DNA from: Candidatus Endomicrobiellum guadaloupense
Lineage (GTDB): Bacteria > Elusimicrobiota > Endomicrobiia > Endomicrobiales > Endomicrobiaceae
DNA length: 64,000 nucleotides
Assembly (NCBI GenBank): GCA_031278895.1
Contig: JAITJN010000037.1
Location: 1 to 64,000 of the forward strand
Direction of reading: 5' to 3'
The position numbers were made by a program, and so were the translations under genes. Under the pieces are notes generated by a model, which was not told the origin of the DNA, did no database searches, and saw only the letters and a list, made by a program, of their open reading frames with translations. Positions 49,617 through 59,700 of this stretch are shown in pieces. Position 1 is the first letter of the stretch, and the number at the start of each line of letters is the position of its first letter.

Positions 49617-49782
49617 TAAAAGAGTTATCTTATTTTGTGTTCTAAATAAAGGAAGTTTTGTAGTGTTTTTTAATGATGCTTGTTCTACTCTATGTTGGGA
49701 AAAACCTGTAAAGAAGTGTGGAGTGTATAGTAAAAATTAATGTCGATACATTTTCTTAAATATAAATATATTGAGGTATAAA

Positions 49783-50346
49783 ATGATTATAGGCTTGACA
49801 GGTTCTTATTGTTCTGGGAAAGATACAGTCGCCGATTATATATCAAAAAAACGTGGGTATAAGCATTTTTCTCTGTCTGATGTTATAAGAGACATAATGA
49901 AAAAAGCAGGAATTGATCCTATAAGAGAAAATCTAATTGTCTTTGGGACAAAACTTCGTGAGGAAAATGGTAATGGGATTTTGGCTAAAAAAGTCTTGGA
50001 AAAAGCTAAAGATGATGGTAAGTATTGCATAACTTCAATAAGGCATTCAGAGGAGGTTAATGAGTTTAGGAAAAGAAATGATTTTATATTAGTAAATGTT
50101 GACGCTCCTCAGGATGTCCGTTTTAGAAGAATGCAGAAAAGAAAAAGACCTGGTGATCCCAAGACATTAGAGAAATTTATAGAGCTTGAAAAAAAAGAAT
50201 GTCAAACTTCAGGTTCAGGACAACAACTACGCAAAACTGGCAATATGGCAGACATTACCTTTATAAATGATTCTAACGATATAACAACATTGGAAGCTAC
50301 TGTTGATAAATTTTTGGAAGATTTAGAAAATGAAAGAAGTATTTGA
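49783..50346 (+). CDS. P-loop nucleotide kinase-like protein (dephospho-CoA kinase/dNMP kinase-like)
   Basis: 'MIIGLTGSYCSGKDTVADYISKKRGYKHFSLSDVIRDIMKKAG...YCITSIRHSEEVNEFRKRNDFILVNVDAPQDVRFRRMQKR'. Confidence 0.75.
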   Translation: MIIGLTGSYCSGKDTVADYISKKRGYKHFSLSDVIRDIMKKAGIDPIRENLIVFGTKLREENGNGILAKKVLEKAKDDGKYCITSIRHSEEVNEFRKRNDFILVNVDAPQDVRFRRMQKRKRPGDPKTLEKFIELEKKECQTSGSGQQLRKTGNMADITFINDSNDITTLEATVDKFLEDLENERSI

Positions 50347-51562
50347 TGTTGTAGTTGTTGGTGCTGGAGTTGCCGGCATGATGGCTGCTATAAAGGCTGG
50401 CGAACGCGGATTAAAAACTATAGTTTTGGAAAAAAAATCACGACCAGGAATAAAACTTTCAATTACTGGTAAAGGAAGATGTAATTTTACCAATAGTGCT
50501 TCTGTGAAAGAATTTATAAATTTGTTTCATAATGGCAAATTTTTATATAGCAGTTTTAATGCATTTTCAAACCTTGATGCAATTTCTTTCTTTGAAAATC
50601 TAGGTGTTCCTAGCAAACTTGAAAGAGGTGGAAGATATTTCCCTGTAAGCGACAAATCTCAAGATGTAGTTGACGCTTTAGTAAAAGAAGTTAAGAAGAG
50701 TTCTAAAATACTTACTTCATTTGATGTAAAAGATGTAAAGAGAAATGATGACTTAACCTTTACAATTTCTTCTCTTAACAATTCAATAATATCAAAAAAT
50801 TTAATTCTAGCGTGTGGCGGTGCTTCGTACCCTACAACTGGCTCCGACGGTTCCGGGTATGCTCTTGCAAAGTCTTTTGGGCATACTATAAAACAAGCAA
50901 TTCCTGCATTAGTACCTATAATTTTAGATAAAGAATATTTAAAAGACCTGCAAGGTTTAAAGTTAAAAAATGTTGAAACATCTGTTATTTTTGATGGAGA
51001 AAGTCTTGCCAAAGAGTTTGGCAAGATGGAGTTTACATCTTTTGGAGCAAGTGGTCCGATAATTTTAGCACTTAGTGGACTTATAGCTGAAGAAGTTTCC
51101 AGTAAAGATTTAATTTTATCCTTAAATTTAAAGCCTGCCCTTTCAAATGAACAGTTGAATCAAAGATTATTGAGAGAAATAGATAAATTTGGGCAGTATA
51201 ATGTAAATATTATGCTTAAAGAATTGCTTCCTGCACAAATAATAAGGCCATTTGTAAACTATTGCGGTATTAGTGGGACTAAAAAGTGTTCGCAGATTAG
51301 TAAACTTGAAAGAGAAAAAATACTGAATGGATTCTTTAATTTCAGAATCAAAATATTAAAAACAAAAGATTTAAAAGAAGCTATAGTTACAAGAGGTGGT
51401 GTTGTTACAGACGAAATAAATCAAAAAACAATGGAGTCAAAATTAGTTCAGGGTCTCTATTTTTGTGGAGAAATTATAGATATTGATGCACCTACCGGCG
51501 GATTTAATTTACAGGCGGCATTTTCAACAGGTTGTTTAGTCGGGAGTTCAATAGGAAACTAA
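50330..51562 (+). CDS. NAD(P)/FAD-dependent oxidoreductase, HI0933/YhiN family
   Basis: 'FDVVVVGAGVAGMMAAIKAGERGLKTIVLEKKSRPGIKLSITGKGRCNFTNS', 'ACGGASYPTTGSDGSGYALAKSFGH', 'GVVTDEINQKTMESKLVQGLYFCGEIIDIDAPTGGFNLQAAFSTGCLVG'. Confidence 0.93.
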   Translation: MKEVFDVVVVGAGVAGMMAAIKAGERGLKTIVLEKKSRPGIKLSITGKGRCNFTNSASVKEFINLFHNGKFLYSSFNAFSNLDAISFFENLGVPSKLERGGRYFPVSDKSQDVVDALVKEVKKSSKILTSFDVKDVKRNDDLTFTISSLNNSIISKNLILACGGASYPTTGSDGSGYALAKSFGHTIKQAIPALVPIILDKEYLKDLQGLKLKNVETSVIFDGESLAKEFGKMEFTSFGASGPIILALSGLIAEEVSSKDLILSLNLKPALSNEQLNQRLLREIDKFGQYNVNIMLKELLPAQIIRPFVNYCGISGTKKCSQISKLEREKILNGFFNFRIKILKTKDLKEAIVTRGGVVTDEINQKTMESKLVQGLYFCGEIIDIDAPTGGFNLQAAFSTGCLVGSSIGN

Positions 51563-51754
51563 ATGAGTAGAGGTATAAGAAAATGAAAGTCTAACTTAAA
51601 CGCAAGCGGTGAAAGACTTAACAGAACTTGCCAGGAAATACTTTATTTCTGAAAATTTTTAAGTGGCGGAAAGGGAATTATTTGCTAGTTTGACTTTTAG
51701 ATGTATTTTAAGTAGACTCTAACGAAATAAAGTGAGTTAGGATGTTTTTGCGTT

Positions 51755-51784
51755 CCTAAAAATTCCCTCAAAGGGTGTTTTAGG
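51755..51784 (+). promoter_or_regulatory. Hairpin upstream of glutamate synthase genes (possible attenuator/terminator)
   Basis: CCTAAAA-att-CCCT-caa-AGGG-tg-TTTTAGG followed by GCGTTTTTA, ~60 bp before the first glutamate synthase start. Confidence 0.4.
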
Positions 51785-51844
51785 GCGTTTTTACATGTAA
51801 ATACACATATGTTTAGATGTTGATTTTTGCGTAGTGGAGGTCTA

Positions 51845-52936
51845 ATGTTAAAAGAAGGTGAATTACGTATTCCGTCAGGTTGTGCAATAAGCGGGATTAT
51901 AGACAAGAAAGGTAACCGTTTTAGTGGTGGAGAAATTATTAAGTCTATTGCATTAATGCATGAAAGGTCAAACGGGTTAGGTGGCGGTTTTGCAGCTTAT
52001 GGTATTTACCCTCAATATAAAGAACTTTATGCTTTCCACATTTTTTACGATAGTCTAAGCGTTAAAACCCAAGTAGAAGACTTCCTTACAAAGCATTTTG
52101 AGATAGAAAGTGCTGGAAACATTCCTACAAAATCAGTCCCAAATATAAAAGATCAACCTTTAATATGGCGTTATTTTGTTTCTCCAAGAATTTACATGTC
52201 TAAAGAAGAAATCATAGATGAAGATGAATTTACTTCAAGATGTGTGATCAAGATAAATAAAGAATATATTGGCGCCTATGTTTTTTCAAGTGGTAAAAAT
52301 ATGGGGACTTTTAAAGGTGTAGGATACCCTGAAGATATTGGCGAATTTTTTATGTTGGATAGATATGAAGCTTATATGTGGACTGCACATGGAAGATTTC
52401 CTACAAATACTCCAGGCTGGTGGGGTGGATCTCATCCTTTTACAATGCTTAATTGGTCCGTAGTACACAATGGCGAGATATCTTCTTATGACGCCAACAG
52501 ACGTTTTGTTGAAATGTTTGGTTATAGATGTACTCTGCAGACGGACACGGAAGTAATAACGTATCTTTTTGATTTGCTTGTAAGAAAGCATAAAATGCCA
52601 ATGGATAAAGCTATAAAAGTAGTAGCATCTCCTTTTTGGGACAATATAGAAAGAGAAAATAAAAAAACTCAAAATGAACTTAAGAGTATAAGAGCTGTAT
52701 ATGCTAACGCTCTTATAAACGGACCTTTTTCAATAATTTTAGGTTGCCAGAAAGGTATGGTAGCGCTAAACGATAGGATAAAACTTCGTTCTATGGTTGC
52801 AGCAGAAAAAGGCGACAGAACTTATGTTGCAAGCGAAGAGAGTGCTATAAAGATAATATGCGATAATCCAGATAGAATTTGGTCGCCAAAAGGCGGAGAA
52901 GCTATTATTGCTTTATTGGAATGTGAAAATAAATGA
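51845..52936 (+). CDS. Glutamate synthase, glutamine amidotransferase (class II) subunit, split form
   Basis: 'PSGCAISGIIDKKGNRFSGGEIIKSIALMHERSNGLGGGFAAYGIYP', 'AHGRFPTNTPGWWGGSHPFTMLNWSVVHNGEISSYDANRRFVEMFGY'. Confidence 0.9.
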   Translation: MLKEGELRIPSGCAISGIIDKKGNRFSGGEIIKSIALMHERSNGLGGGFAAYGIYPQYKELYAFHIFYDSLSVKTQVEDFLTKHFEIESAGNIPTKSVPNIKDQPLIWRYFVSPRIYMSKEEIIDEDEFTSRCVIKINKEYIGAYVFSSGKNMGTFKGVGYPEDIGEFFMLDRYEAYMWTAHGRFPTNTPGWWGGSHPFTMLNWSVVHNGEISSYDANRRFVEMFGYRCTLQTDTEVITYLFDLLVRKHKMPMDKAIKVVASPFWDNIERENKKTQNELKSIRAVYANALINGPFSIILGCQKGMVALNDRIKLRSMVAAEKGDRTYVASEESAIKIICDNPDRIWSPKGGEAIIALLECENK

Positions 52937-54438
52937 ACTTAAAATTTGATAGCCCATTATTTGAAGTAATAAGAGATGAGAAGAAGTGCATAAAATGCAA
53001 AACCTGTGTTTTAGAGTGCTCAAATAAAGTTCATTCATATGATGAGAAGAAAGATATTTTTAAAGCTGATGATATGAAATGTGTCAACTGCCATAGATGT
53101 GTGGCTTTATGTCCGACAAAAGCATTGATTATAAAAAAATATCCTCTTGAATTTAGAGAGAATGCTGTTTGGACAGAGTCTGCTATAAAAGAAATTTTTA
53201 AACAGTCTCAAAGTGGTGGAGTATTGCTTTCAAGTATGGGAAATCCAAATCCTTCCCCAATTTATTGGGATAAAATGCTTTTAAATGCCAGTCAAGTTAC
53301 AAACCCTTCAATAGACCCATTAAGAGAGCCGATAGAAACAAAAGTTATGATAGGCAGAAAGCCTGAAAAACTTGAGTTTGCCTCTAATGGGAAACTCATA
53401 ACAAAAATGCCTCCTCAGGTTACTTTAAATGTTCCAGTTATGTTTGCAGCTATGAGCTATGGGGCAATCTCACCGAATGCTCATGAAGCGCTTGCAAGAG
53501 CTGCAGAGGAACTAGGAATTTGTTATAACACTGGCGAAGGCGGATTAAATAAAGATTTTTATAAATATAGAAAAAATACCGTTGTTCAAGTGGCGTCTGG
53601 AAGATTTGGCGTGCATAAAGAATATTTAAATGCAGGCGTTGCAATAGAAATTAAGATAGGACAGGGAGCAAAACCTGGAATTGGTGGGCATTTACCTGGA
53701 CGAAAAGTTTGTGAAGATGTTTCTACTACCAGAATGATACCAGTAGGTTCCGACGCTATATCTCCAGCTCTTCACCATGATATTTATTCAATTGAAGATT
53801 TAAGACAACTTATATATTCTTTAAAAGAAGTTACACATTATGAAAAACCCGTGTTTGTAAAAATTGCAGCTGTTCATAATGCTGCCGCTATATCTTCTGG
53901 TGCGCTAAGAGCAGGAGCTGATGCTATTGTGGTAGATGGATTTCGCGGAGGAACTGGAGCTGCTCCTACAAGAGTTAGAGATAATGTAGGGATTCCAATA
54001 GAGTTAGCGCTTGCTTCAATTGATCAAAGATTAAGGGAAGAAGGAATAAGAAATCAAGGTTCTCTGTTAATTTCTGGCAGTATTAGGAACAGCGCTGATA
54101 TAGTTAAAGCTATTGCACTTGGAGCTGATGCTGTTTGTATAGGTACAGCTGCGCTTATAGCGCTTGGTTGCCATATGTGTCGTACTTGTGTTACAGGCAA
54201 ATGTAACTGGGGGATAGCGACACAAGACCTAGAACTCGTAAAGAGATTAGAGCCTGATGTTATGTATAAGAGACTTGTAAATTTAGTTTCTGCATGGAAT
54301 CATGAAATTCAAGAAATGCTTGGTGGAATGGGTATGAATGCTGTTGATAGTTTACGCGGGAATAGACTTATGCTTAGAGGTATAGATTTAAACCAAAAAG
54401 AATTGGAAATACTTGGAATAAAGTATGCTGGAGAGTAA
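52933..54438 (+). CDS. Glutamate synthase, FMN-binding/central subunit with N-terminal ferredoxin domain
   Basis: 2x[4Fe-4S] 'CIKCKTCVLECSNKV...CVNCHRCVALCPTKAL'. 'ISPNAHEALARAAEELGICYNTGEGGLNKDFY', 'VDGFRGGTGAAPTRVRDNVGIPIELAL'. Confidence 0.93.
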   Translation: MNLKFDSPLFEVIRDEKKCIKCKTCVLECSNKVHSYDEKKDIFKADDMKCVNCHRCVALCPTKALIIKKYPLEFRENAVWTESAIKEIFKQSQSGGVLLSSMGNPNPSPIYWDKMLLNASQVTNPSIDPLREPIETKVMIGRKPEKLEFASNGKLITKMPPQVTLNVPVMFAAMSYGAISPNAHEALARAAEELGICYNTGEGGLNKDFYKYRKNTVVQVASGRFGVHKEYLNAGVAIEIKIGQGAKPGIGGHLPGRKVCEDVSTTRMIPVGSDAISPALHHDIYSIEDLRQLIYSLKEVTHYEKPVFVKIAAVHNAAAISSGALRAGADAIVVDGFRGGTGAAPTRVRDNVGIPIELALASIDQRLREEGIRNQGSLLISGSIRNSADIVKAIALGADAVCIGTAALIALGCHMCRTCVTGKCNWGIATQDLELVKRLEPDVMYKRLVNLVSAWNHEIQEMLGGMGMNAVDSLRGNRLMLRGIDLNQKELEILGIKYAGE

Positions 54439-54442
54439 AAAT

Positions 54443-55180
54443 ATGAAAACGATAAATGCTTTAGATGTTCATTATCGTAAACTCAACGATTCTATAGATA
54501 GCGCAATTAAAGTTGATAAAAGTATAACTTTAAATAATGTTTTTGGTCAGAGATATATAGGGAGAGGTTTACCAAAAGGCGTTAAAATTAAAATACATGG
54601 AATTCCCGGTAATGACATGTCTGCGTATATGGGCGGAGCCAAAATAGAAGTTTTGGGAAATGCACAAGATGCAATTGGAAATACCATGAATTCAGGCAGA
54701 ATAATTATACATGGCAGATGTGGAGATACGTTGGGATATGCCATGAGAGGCGGAGAAATTTACGTTGAAGGAAATGTTGGATATAGAGTCGGCATTCATA
54801 TGAAAGAATATAAAGATATGAAGCCTTTGATTGTTATCGGAGGAAAAGCTGGAGATTTTTTAGGTGAGTATATGGCAGGCGGATCTATTATTCTCTTAGG
54901 TCTTAATCTTGCAGAAGGAGAAGAAATAGTAGGAAGATTTTGTGCAACAGGAATACATGGTGGAAAAATATATATAAATGGCAATCCTGATAAATATAAA
55001 TTTGGCAAAGAAGTTGAAAAAGTTTCTCTTACAGATGAAGATACTGCTTTTCTAAAAAAGCATATTGCCCTATATGCGAAATTTTTTAAAAAAGATTTAT
55101 CCCATTTAAAGCTTGAATATTTCTCAAAATATATGACAGTTAACAAGAATCCGTATTCTAATATGTATTGCTCTAATTAA
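54443..55180 (+). CDS. Glutamate synthase, GXGXG (beta-helix) subunit
   Basis: 'GRGLPKGVKIKIHGIPGNDMSAYMGGAKIEVLGNAQDAIGNTMNSGRIIIHGRCGDTLGYAMRGGEIYVEGNVGYRVGIHM'. Confidence 0.92.
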   Translation: MKTINALDVHYRKLNDSIDSAIKVDKSITLNNVFGQRYIGRGLPKGVKIKIHGIPGNDMSAYMGGAKIEVLGNAQDAIGNTMNSGRIIIHGRCGDTLGYAMRGGEIYVEGNVGYRVGIHMKEYKDMKPLIVIGGKAGDFLGEYMAGGSIILLGLNLAEGEEIVGRFCATGIHGGKIYINGNPDKYKFGKEVEKVSLTDEDTAFLKKHIALYAKFFKKDLSHLKLEYFSKYMTVNKNPYSNMYCSN

Positions 55181-55206
55181 TTTAAATATATGCAGAGGTT
55201 TAAGAG

Positions 55207-56346
55207 ATGAAAAATGATAGCTTTTTTTGCAAACAATACAAAAAGGCTTATTTAGAGCTTTCAAATGGCATTATTCTTGAAGGCAGAGCTATTGGGGCAG
55301 ACGTTACTGTAAGCGGTGAAATGGTATTTAATACCGGCATGTTAGGTTATAGTGAGGCTATGACTGACCCTTCATATTTGGGCCAGATTTTAGTATTTAG
55401 TTTTTGTTTAATAGGGAATTACGGAATACCTTTCCCCGAAAACAGGGATTTTTTTTCGTCGCAAGGACATGAAAGCTCTTCAATAAAAACGCAAGGTATA
55501 ATAGTTTCAGATATTTATGATTGGTGTCACCATCATGATGGTGGTATATCTCTTGACGATTGGATGAAAATGCAAGGCGTGCCTGGTATTGCTGGAATAG
55601 ACACAAGATATTTAGTACAGATAATAAGGAAAAGCGGAAATCTTTGGGGAAGAATTGTTTCTGAAGGAGCAAAACCACAAGATAAGAGTAAATTTGATTT
55701 CTTAAAAAATTTTAAAGATGGTGAGTATGTTGAGCCGTCGAAATATAATTTAATGTCGTCTGTATCAACTAAAGAAAGACAAATAATGGGTAAGGGATAT
55801 AAAAGAGTTGCAGTTGTTGATTGTGGTGCAAAGTGGAATATTATGAGAATGATTATAGGAAGAGGCTGTGAAGTGGAAGTGTTGCCTTGGGATATGGATT
55901 TTTCAACAGTAAAATGTGACGGCTGGGTTATAAGCAATGGGCCTGGAGATCCTAAGAATACCGGGGATTTAGTTGAGAGAGTGAAAAAAGACATCTTAAA
56001 TTCAAATAAACCTATTTTAGGAATATGTCTCGGCCATCAAATTTTAGCGTTAGCTTCCGGAGCTAAAACTAAAAGATTAAGCCACGGGCACAGAAGCCAC
56101 AATCAACCTGTTTTTTCTTTACCTAATAAAAAGGCTTATATGTCTAGCCAAAACCACAGATATGCTGTAGAGAAAAGTTCAATACAACCAGGTTGGAAAC
56201 TTTGGTTTGAAAATGCCAATGATGATTCTGTTGAAGGTTTAAAGCATAAAACAAAACCATTTATGTCAGTACAATTTCACCCTGAAGCTTCTAGCGGTCC
56301 AAACGATACATCTTGGATTATGGATAAACTTGTAGAGTTGTTATAG
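55207..56346 (+). CDS. carA: Carbamoyl-phosphate synthase small subunit
   Basis: 'AYLELSNGIILEGRAIGADVTVSGEMVFNTGMLGYSEAMTDPSYLGQILVFSF', 'GWVISNGPGDPKN', 'ILGICLGHQILALASGAKTKRLSHGHRSHNQPV'. Confidence 0.97.
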   Translation: MKNDSFFCKQYKKAYLELSNGIILEGRAIGADVTVSGEMVFNTGMLGYSEAMTDPSYLGQILVFSFCLIGNYGIPFPENRDFFSSQGHESSSIKTQGIIVSDIYDWCHHHDGGISLDDWMKMQGVPGIAGIDTRYLVQIIRKSGNLWGRIVSEGAKPQDKSKFDFLKNFKDGEYVEPSKYNLMSSVSTKERQIMGKGYKRVAVVDCGAKWNIMRMIIGRGCEVEVLPWDMDFSTVKCDGWVISNGPGDPKNTGDLVERVKKDILNSNKPILGICLGHQILALASGAKTKRLSHGHRSHNQPVFSLPNKKAYMSSQNHRYAVEKSSIQPGWKLWFENANDDSVEGLKHKTKPFMSVQFHPEASSGPNDTSWIMDKLVELL

Positions 56347-56375
56347 TTAAATGAAATGGAAATATATAAATGGGT

Positions 56376-56776
56376 GATACGAAAGAAGAACACTTACGAA
56401 AGGTCTTAGAGAAAAACTTGTAAATCTTATTGCAATTGGTGGTTTGTAGGTATTGGTCTCTTTTTAGCTTCGGTAAATGCCATAGCTAAGCCTGATCCGT
56501 GTTTGTTGTTGTCTTATATAATAGGAACGTTTTTTATGTATCTAATTATATTAAAGACGTTCAATGTCTCAGGGAAATATTACAAAATTAAGGTATTCTA
56601 TTCCTTTTTATCCGTACTCAAACTATTTGGTCTTTGCAGCTGTGTTGCTTATATTTGTAACGCTTGCATTTGATAAAAGGACAAAAACTTTGGCATTGGG
56701 ATATCCAATTTGATTGTTTTTGTTGTATGCAATTTATAGATTGTTTGTTAAAGAAAATAATATGAAAGCGATATAA
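56376..56776 (+). pseudogene. APC-superfamily amino-acid permease remnant (N- and C-terminal pieces joined, middle missing)
   Basis: Frames with stops: '..LREKLVNLIAIGGL*' / 'GIGLFLASVNAIAKPDPCLLLSYIIGTFFMYLI' (N-terminal APC signature). Then 'FYPYSNYLVFAAVLLIFVTLAFDKRTKTLALGYPI*LFLLYAIYRLFVKENNMKAI*' (C-terminal APC signature). Confidence 0.65.
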
Positions 56777-56786
56777 GAGGTAAAAT

Positions 56787-59700
56787 ATGCCGATTTTAGA
56801 TTTTTTGTTGCCAAAAAATGGGGAAAAACAAAAAGTTATTCTTCTTGGTTCTGGCGCGTTGTCTATAGGACAAGCAGGGGAATTTGATTATTCCGGCTCT
56901 CAAGCTGTAAAGGCTTTAGAAGAAGAAGGATTGGAAGTAATAATTATAAATCCGAACATTGCTTCTGTTCAAACCGATAGAGGGGCAAATAAAAAAGTTT
57001 ATTTGTATCCTATTACTCCTTTTTGGGTTGAGAAAATTATTAAAATCGAAAAACCTGTTGCTATTATTTCAAGCTTTGGCGGTCAGACATCTTTGAACTG
57101 TGTAATAGAGCTTGAAAAAAGCGGGGTATTAAAAAAATACAATGTAAAAGTTTTAGGAACACAGGTTAATGCTCTTGAATTATCTGAAGATAGAGAGCTT
57201 TTTGCCCAGAAAATGAAGTCTATAAATGTACCTATAGCTAAAAGTCATGCAGTTTCTACAGCAGAGGAGGCATTAGAGACTGCGCAGCAGATAGGCTATC
57301 CTGTTATTACTCGTTCGGCTTTTGCTCTCGGTGGGCTAGGCAGCGGATTTGCAAAAATTCCTGCAGATTTAAAAAAGCTTACGCAAGCAGCATTAATGAC
57401 TTCTCCTCAAGTTTTAATTGAAAAATCTCTTCATGGTTGGAAAGAAATAGAATATGAAGTAATGAGAGATAAAACTGGAAATACAATAACCATATGCAAC
57501 ATGGAAAATTTTGATCCTATGGGAATACATACTGGCGATTCTATAGTAGTAGCTCCTTGTCAGACGATAAACAATACTGAAAACAATATGCTTAGAGACA
57601 CTGCAATTAAAATTGCACAAAACGTAGGAATTGTTGGTGAGTGTAATGTTCAGTATGCTCTAAATCCACATGACTATGGTTTTTACGTTATAGAGATTAA
57701 CGCAAGACTTTCGCGTTCCAGCGCTTTAGCAAGCAAAGCGACGGGCTATCCTATAGCTTATATAGCTGCAAAAATAGTTATAGGGTTTGATTTGTTGGAA
57801 TTAAAAAACCCTGTTACTGGAACAACCTCAGCATTTTACGAGCCATCACTTGATTATGTCACTTTAAAAGTTCCTCGTTGGGACTTAAGTAAATTTACAG
57901 GAGTATCAAAAAATTTAGGCACTCAAATGAAATCTGTTGGTGAAGTTATGGCAATTGGCAGAAACTTCTGTGAGGTTATACAAAAAGCTTTAAGAATGGT
58001 TAATGAAAATGAAAATGGCATTACAGTGAACATTTTTAAAGACGCTTCTGATGAAGAGCTTGATAAAGAACTTTTGTCGCCAACAAATCTAAGAGTTTTT
58101 GCAATTTATGAGACATTTAAGAGAGGAAAATCCATACAATATGTTTATGAAAAAACTAAAATAGATTATTGGTTTTTGTCTCATGTCCAATATTTAGCAA
58201 ATGTCGAATCTGAATTGTATAAGTTTTTTGTAGAGCATGGTCTAAAAAAATATTTGTTTACTGCTCAAGACATATACAATGCATATAAACAGATTTCTAA
58301 AGATCAACTGCATCGTTTAAAATCAAAAGGGTTTTCAGATTTCCAACTTACAAAAGTTTATCTTTCAGCATGCTTAAATGCTCAAATAAAACTAAGTATA
58401 AAACAGGTACGAACTTTATCTTTTGGACTAAGAAAGTTAAGAAAAAAACTTGGCATTCTTCCTGTTGTAAAACAGATAGACACAACTTCTTCAGAATATC
58501 CAACAAAATCCAACTATTTATATCTTACATATGACGGTATTCATAGCGATGTTTCTCCGAAGAAAAATGTAAAGAGCATAATTACTTTAGGAAGCGGAAG
58601 CTATCGTATAGGAAGCAGCTTAGAGTTTGACTGGTGTTCTGTTATGACAAGCAGTTATTTCAAAAATAAAAGGAATGAGAGCGTTATTATAAACTGTAAT
58701 CCGGAAACAGTTTCTACAGACTACAGCGCTTCAGATAGACTTTATTTTGAAGAATTATCTTCAGAGAGAGTTTTAGATATTATAGATATTGAAGAACCAA
58801 AAGGTGTTGTTGCATGTATGGGCGGACAAAATCCTAATAATCTAATTCAACCGTTAAGCGAAGCTAAGGTAAATATTTTAGGACATAGTCAAAAGAGTGT
58901 TGACGGAGCTGAGGACAGAGAAAAATTTTCTGCTATGCTTGATAAATTAGGCATAGATCAGCCTGAGTGGATTTCTGCTGTTTCTAGAGACGAAATAGAA
59001 AAGTTTATAGAAAAAGTAGGATTTCCTGTACTTATACGTCCAAGTTTTGTATTGTCTGGAACACTTATGAATGTTGCAAATGATAAGGATAGTATGGATC
59101 ATTATTTGTCTTTAACAAAAGATATATCTTCAGATTTCCCTGTGGTTATTTCAAAATTTATTCTTGACGCAAAGGAAATAGAGTGCGATGGAGTAGCAAA
59201 AGGCGGAGAAGTTATATTATCGCTTGTTACGGAACATATAGAAAATGCAGGTGTTCATAGCGGCGATGCTACTATGGTTTTTCCTTCACAGAAAATATAC
59301 ACTCGTACAGTAAATGTTATTAAAGATATAGTTAGAAAAATAGTTAAATGTTTAAATTTAAATGGTCCTTTCAATATACAGTTTATAGCTAAAGAAAATG
59401 ATGTTAAAGTTATTGAGTGCAATGCAAGAGCTTCAAGATCTTTCCCTTTTATTTCAAAAGTCTCTGGCGTAAATTTGGCAGAACTTTCATGTAAAGTTAT
59501 GAACAATGAAAAAGTAAAAAAAATTTTAATTGATGAAAGCGAGATACATTATGTTGGTGTTAAAGCTTCAATGTTTAGTTTTCAGAGACTTGACGGCGCA
59601 GATCCTGTAATAGGTGTTGAAATGGCATCAACTGGCGAAGTTGGTTGTTTAGGAGATAAATTTGACCATGCAATGCTTTTGTCAATGGAATCTACTCAAA

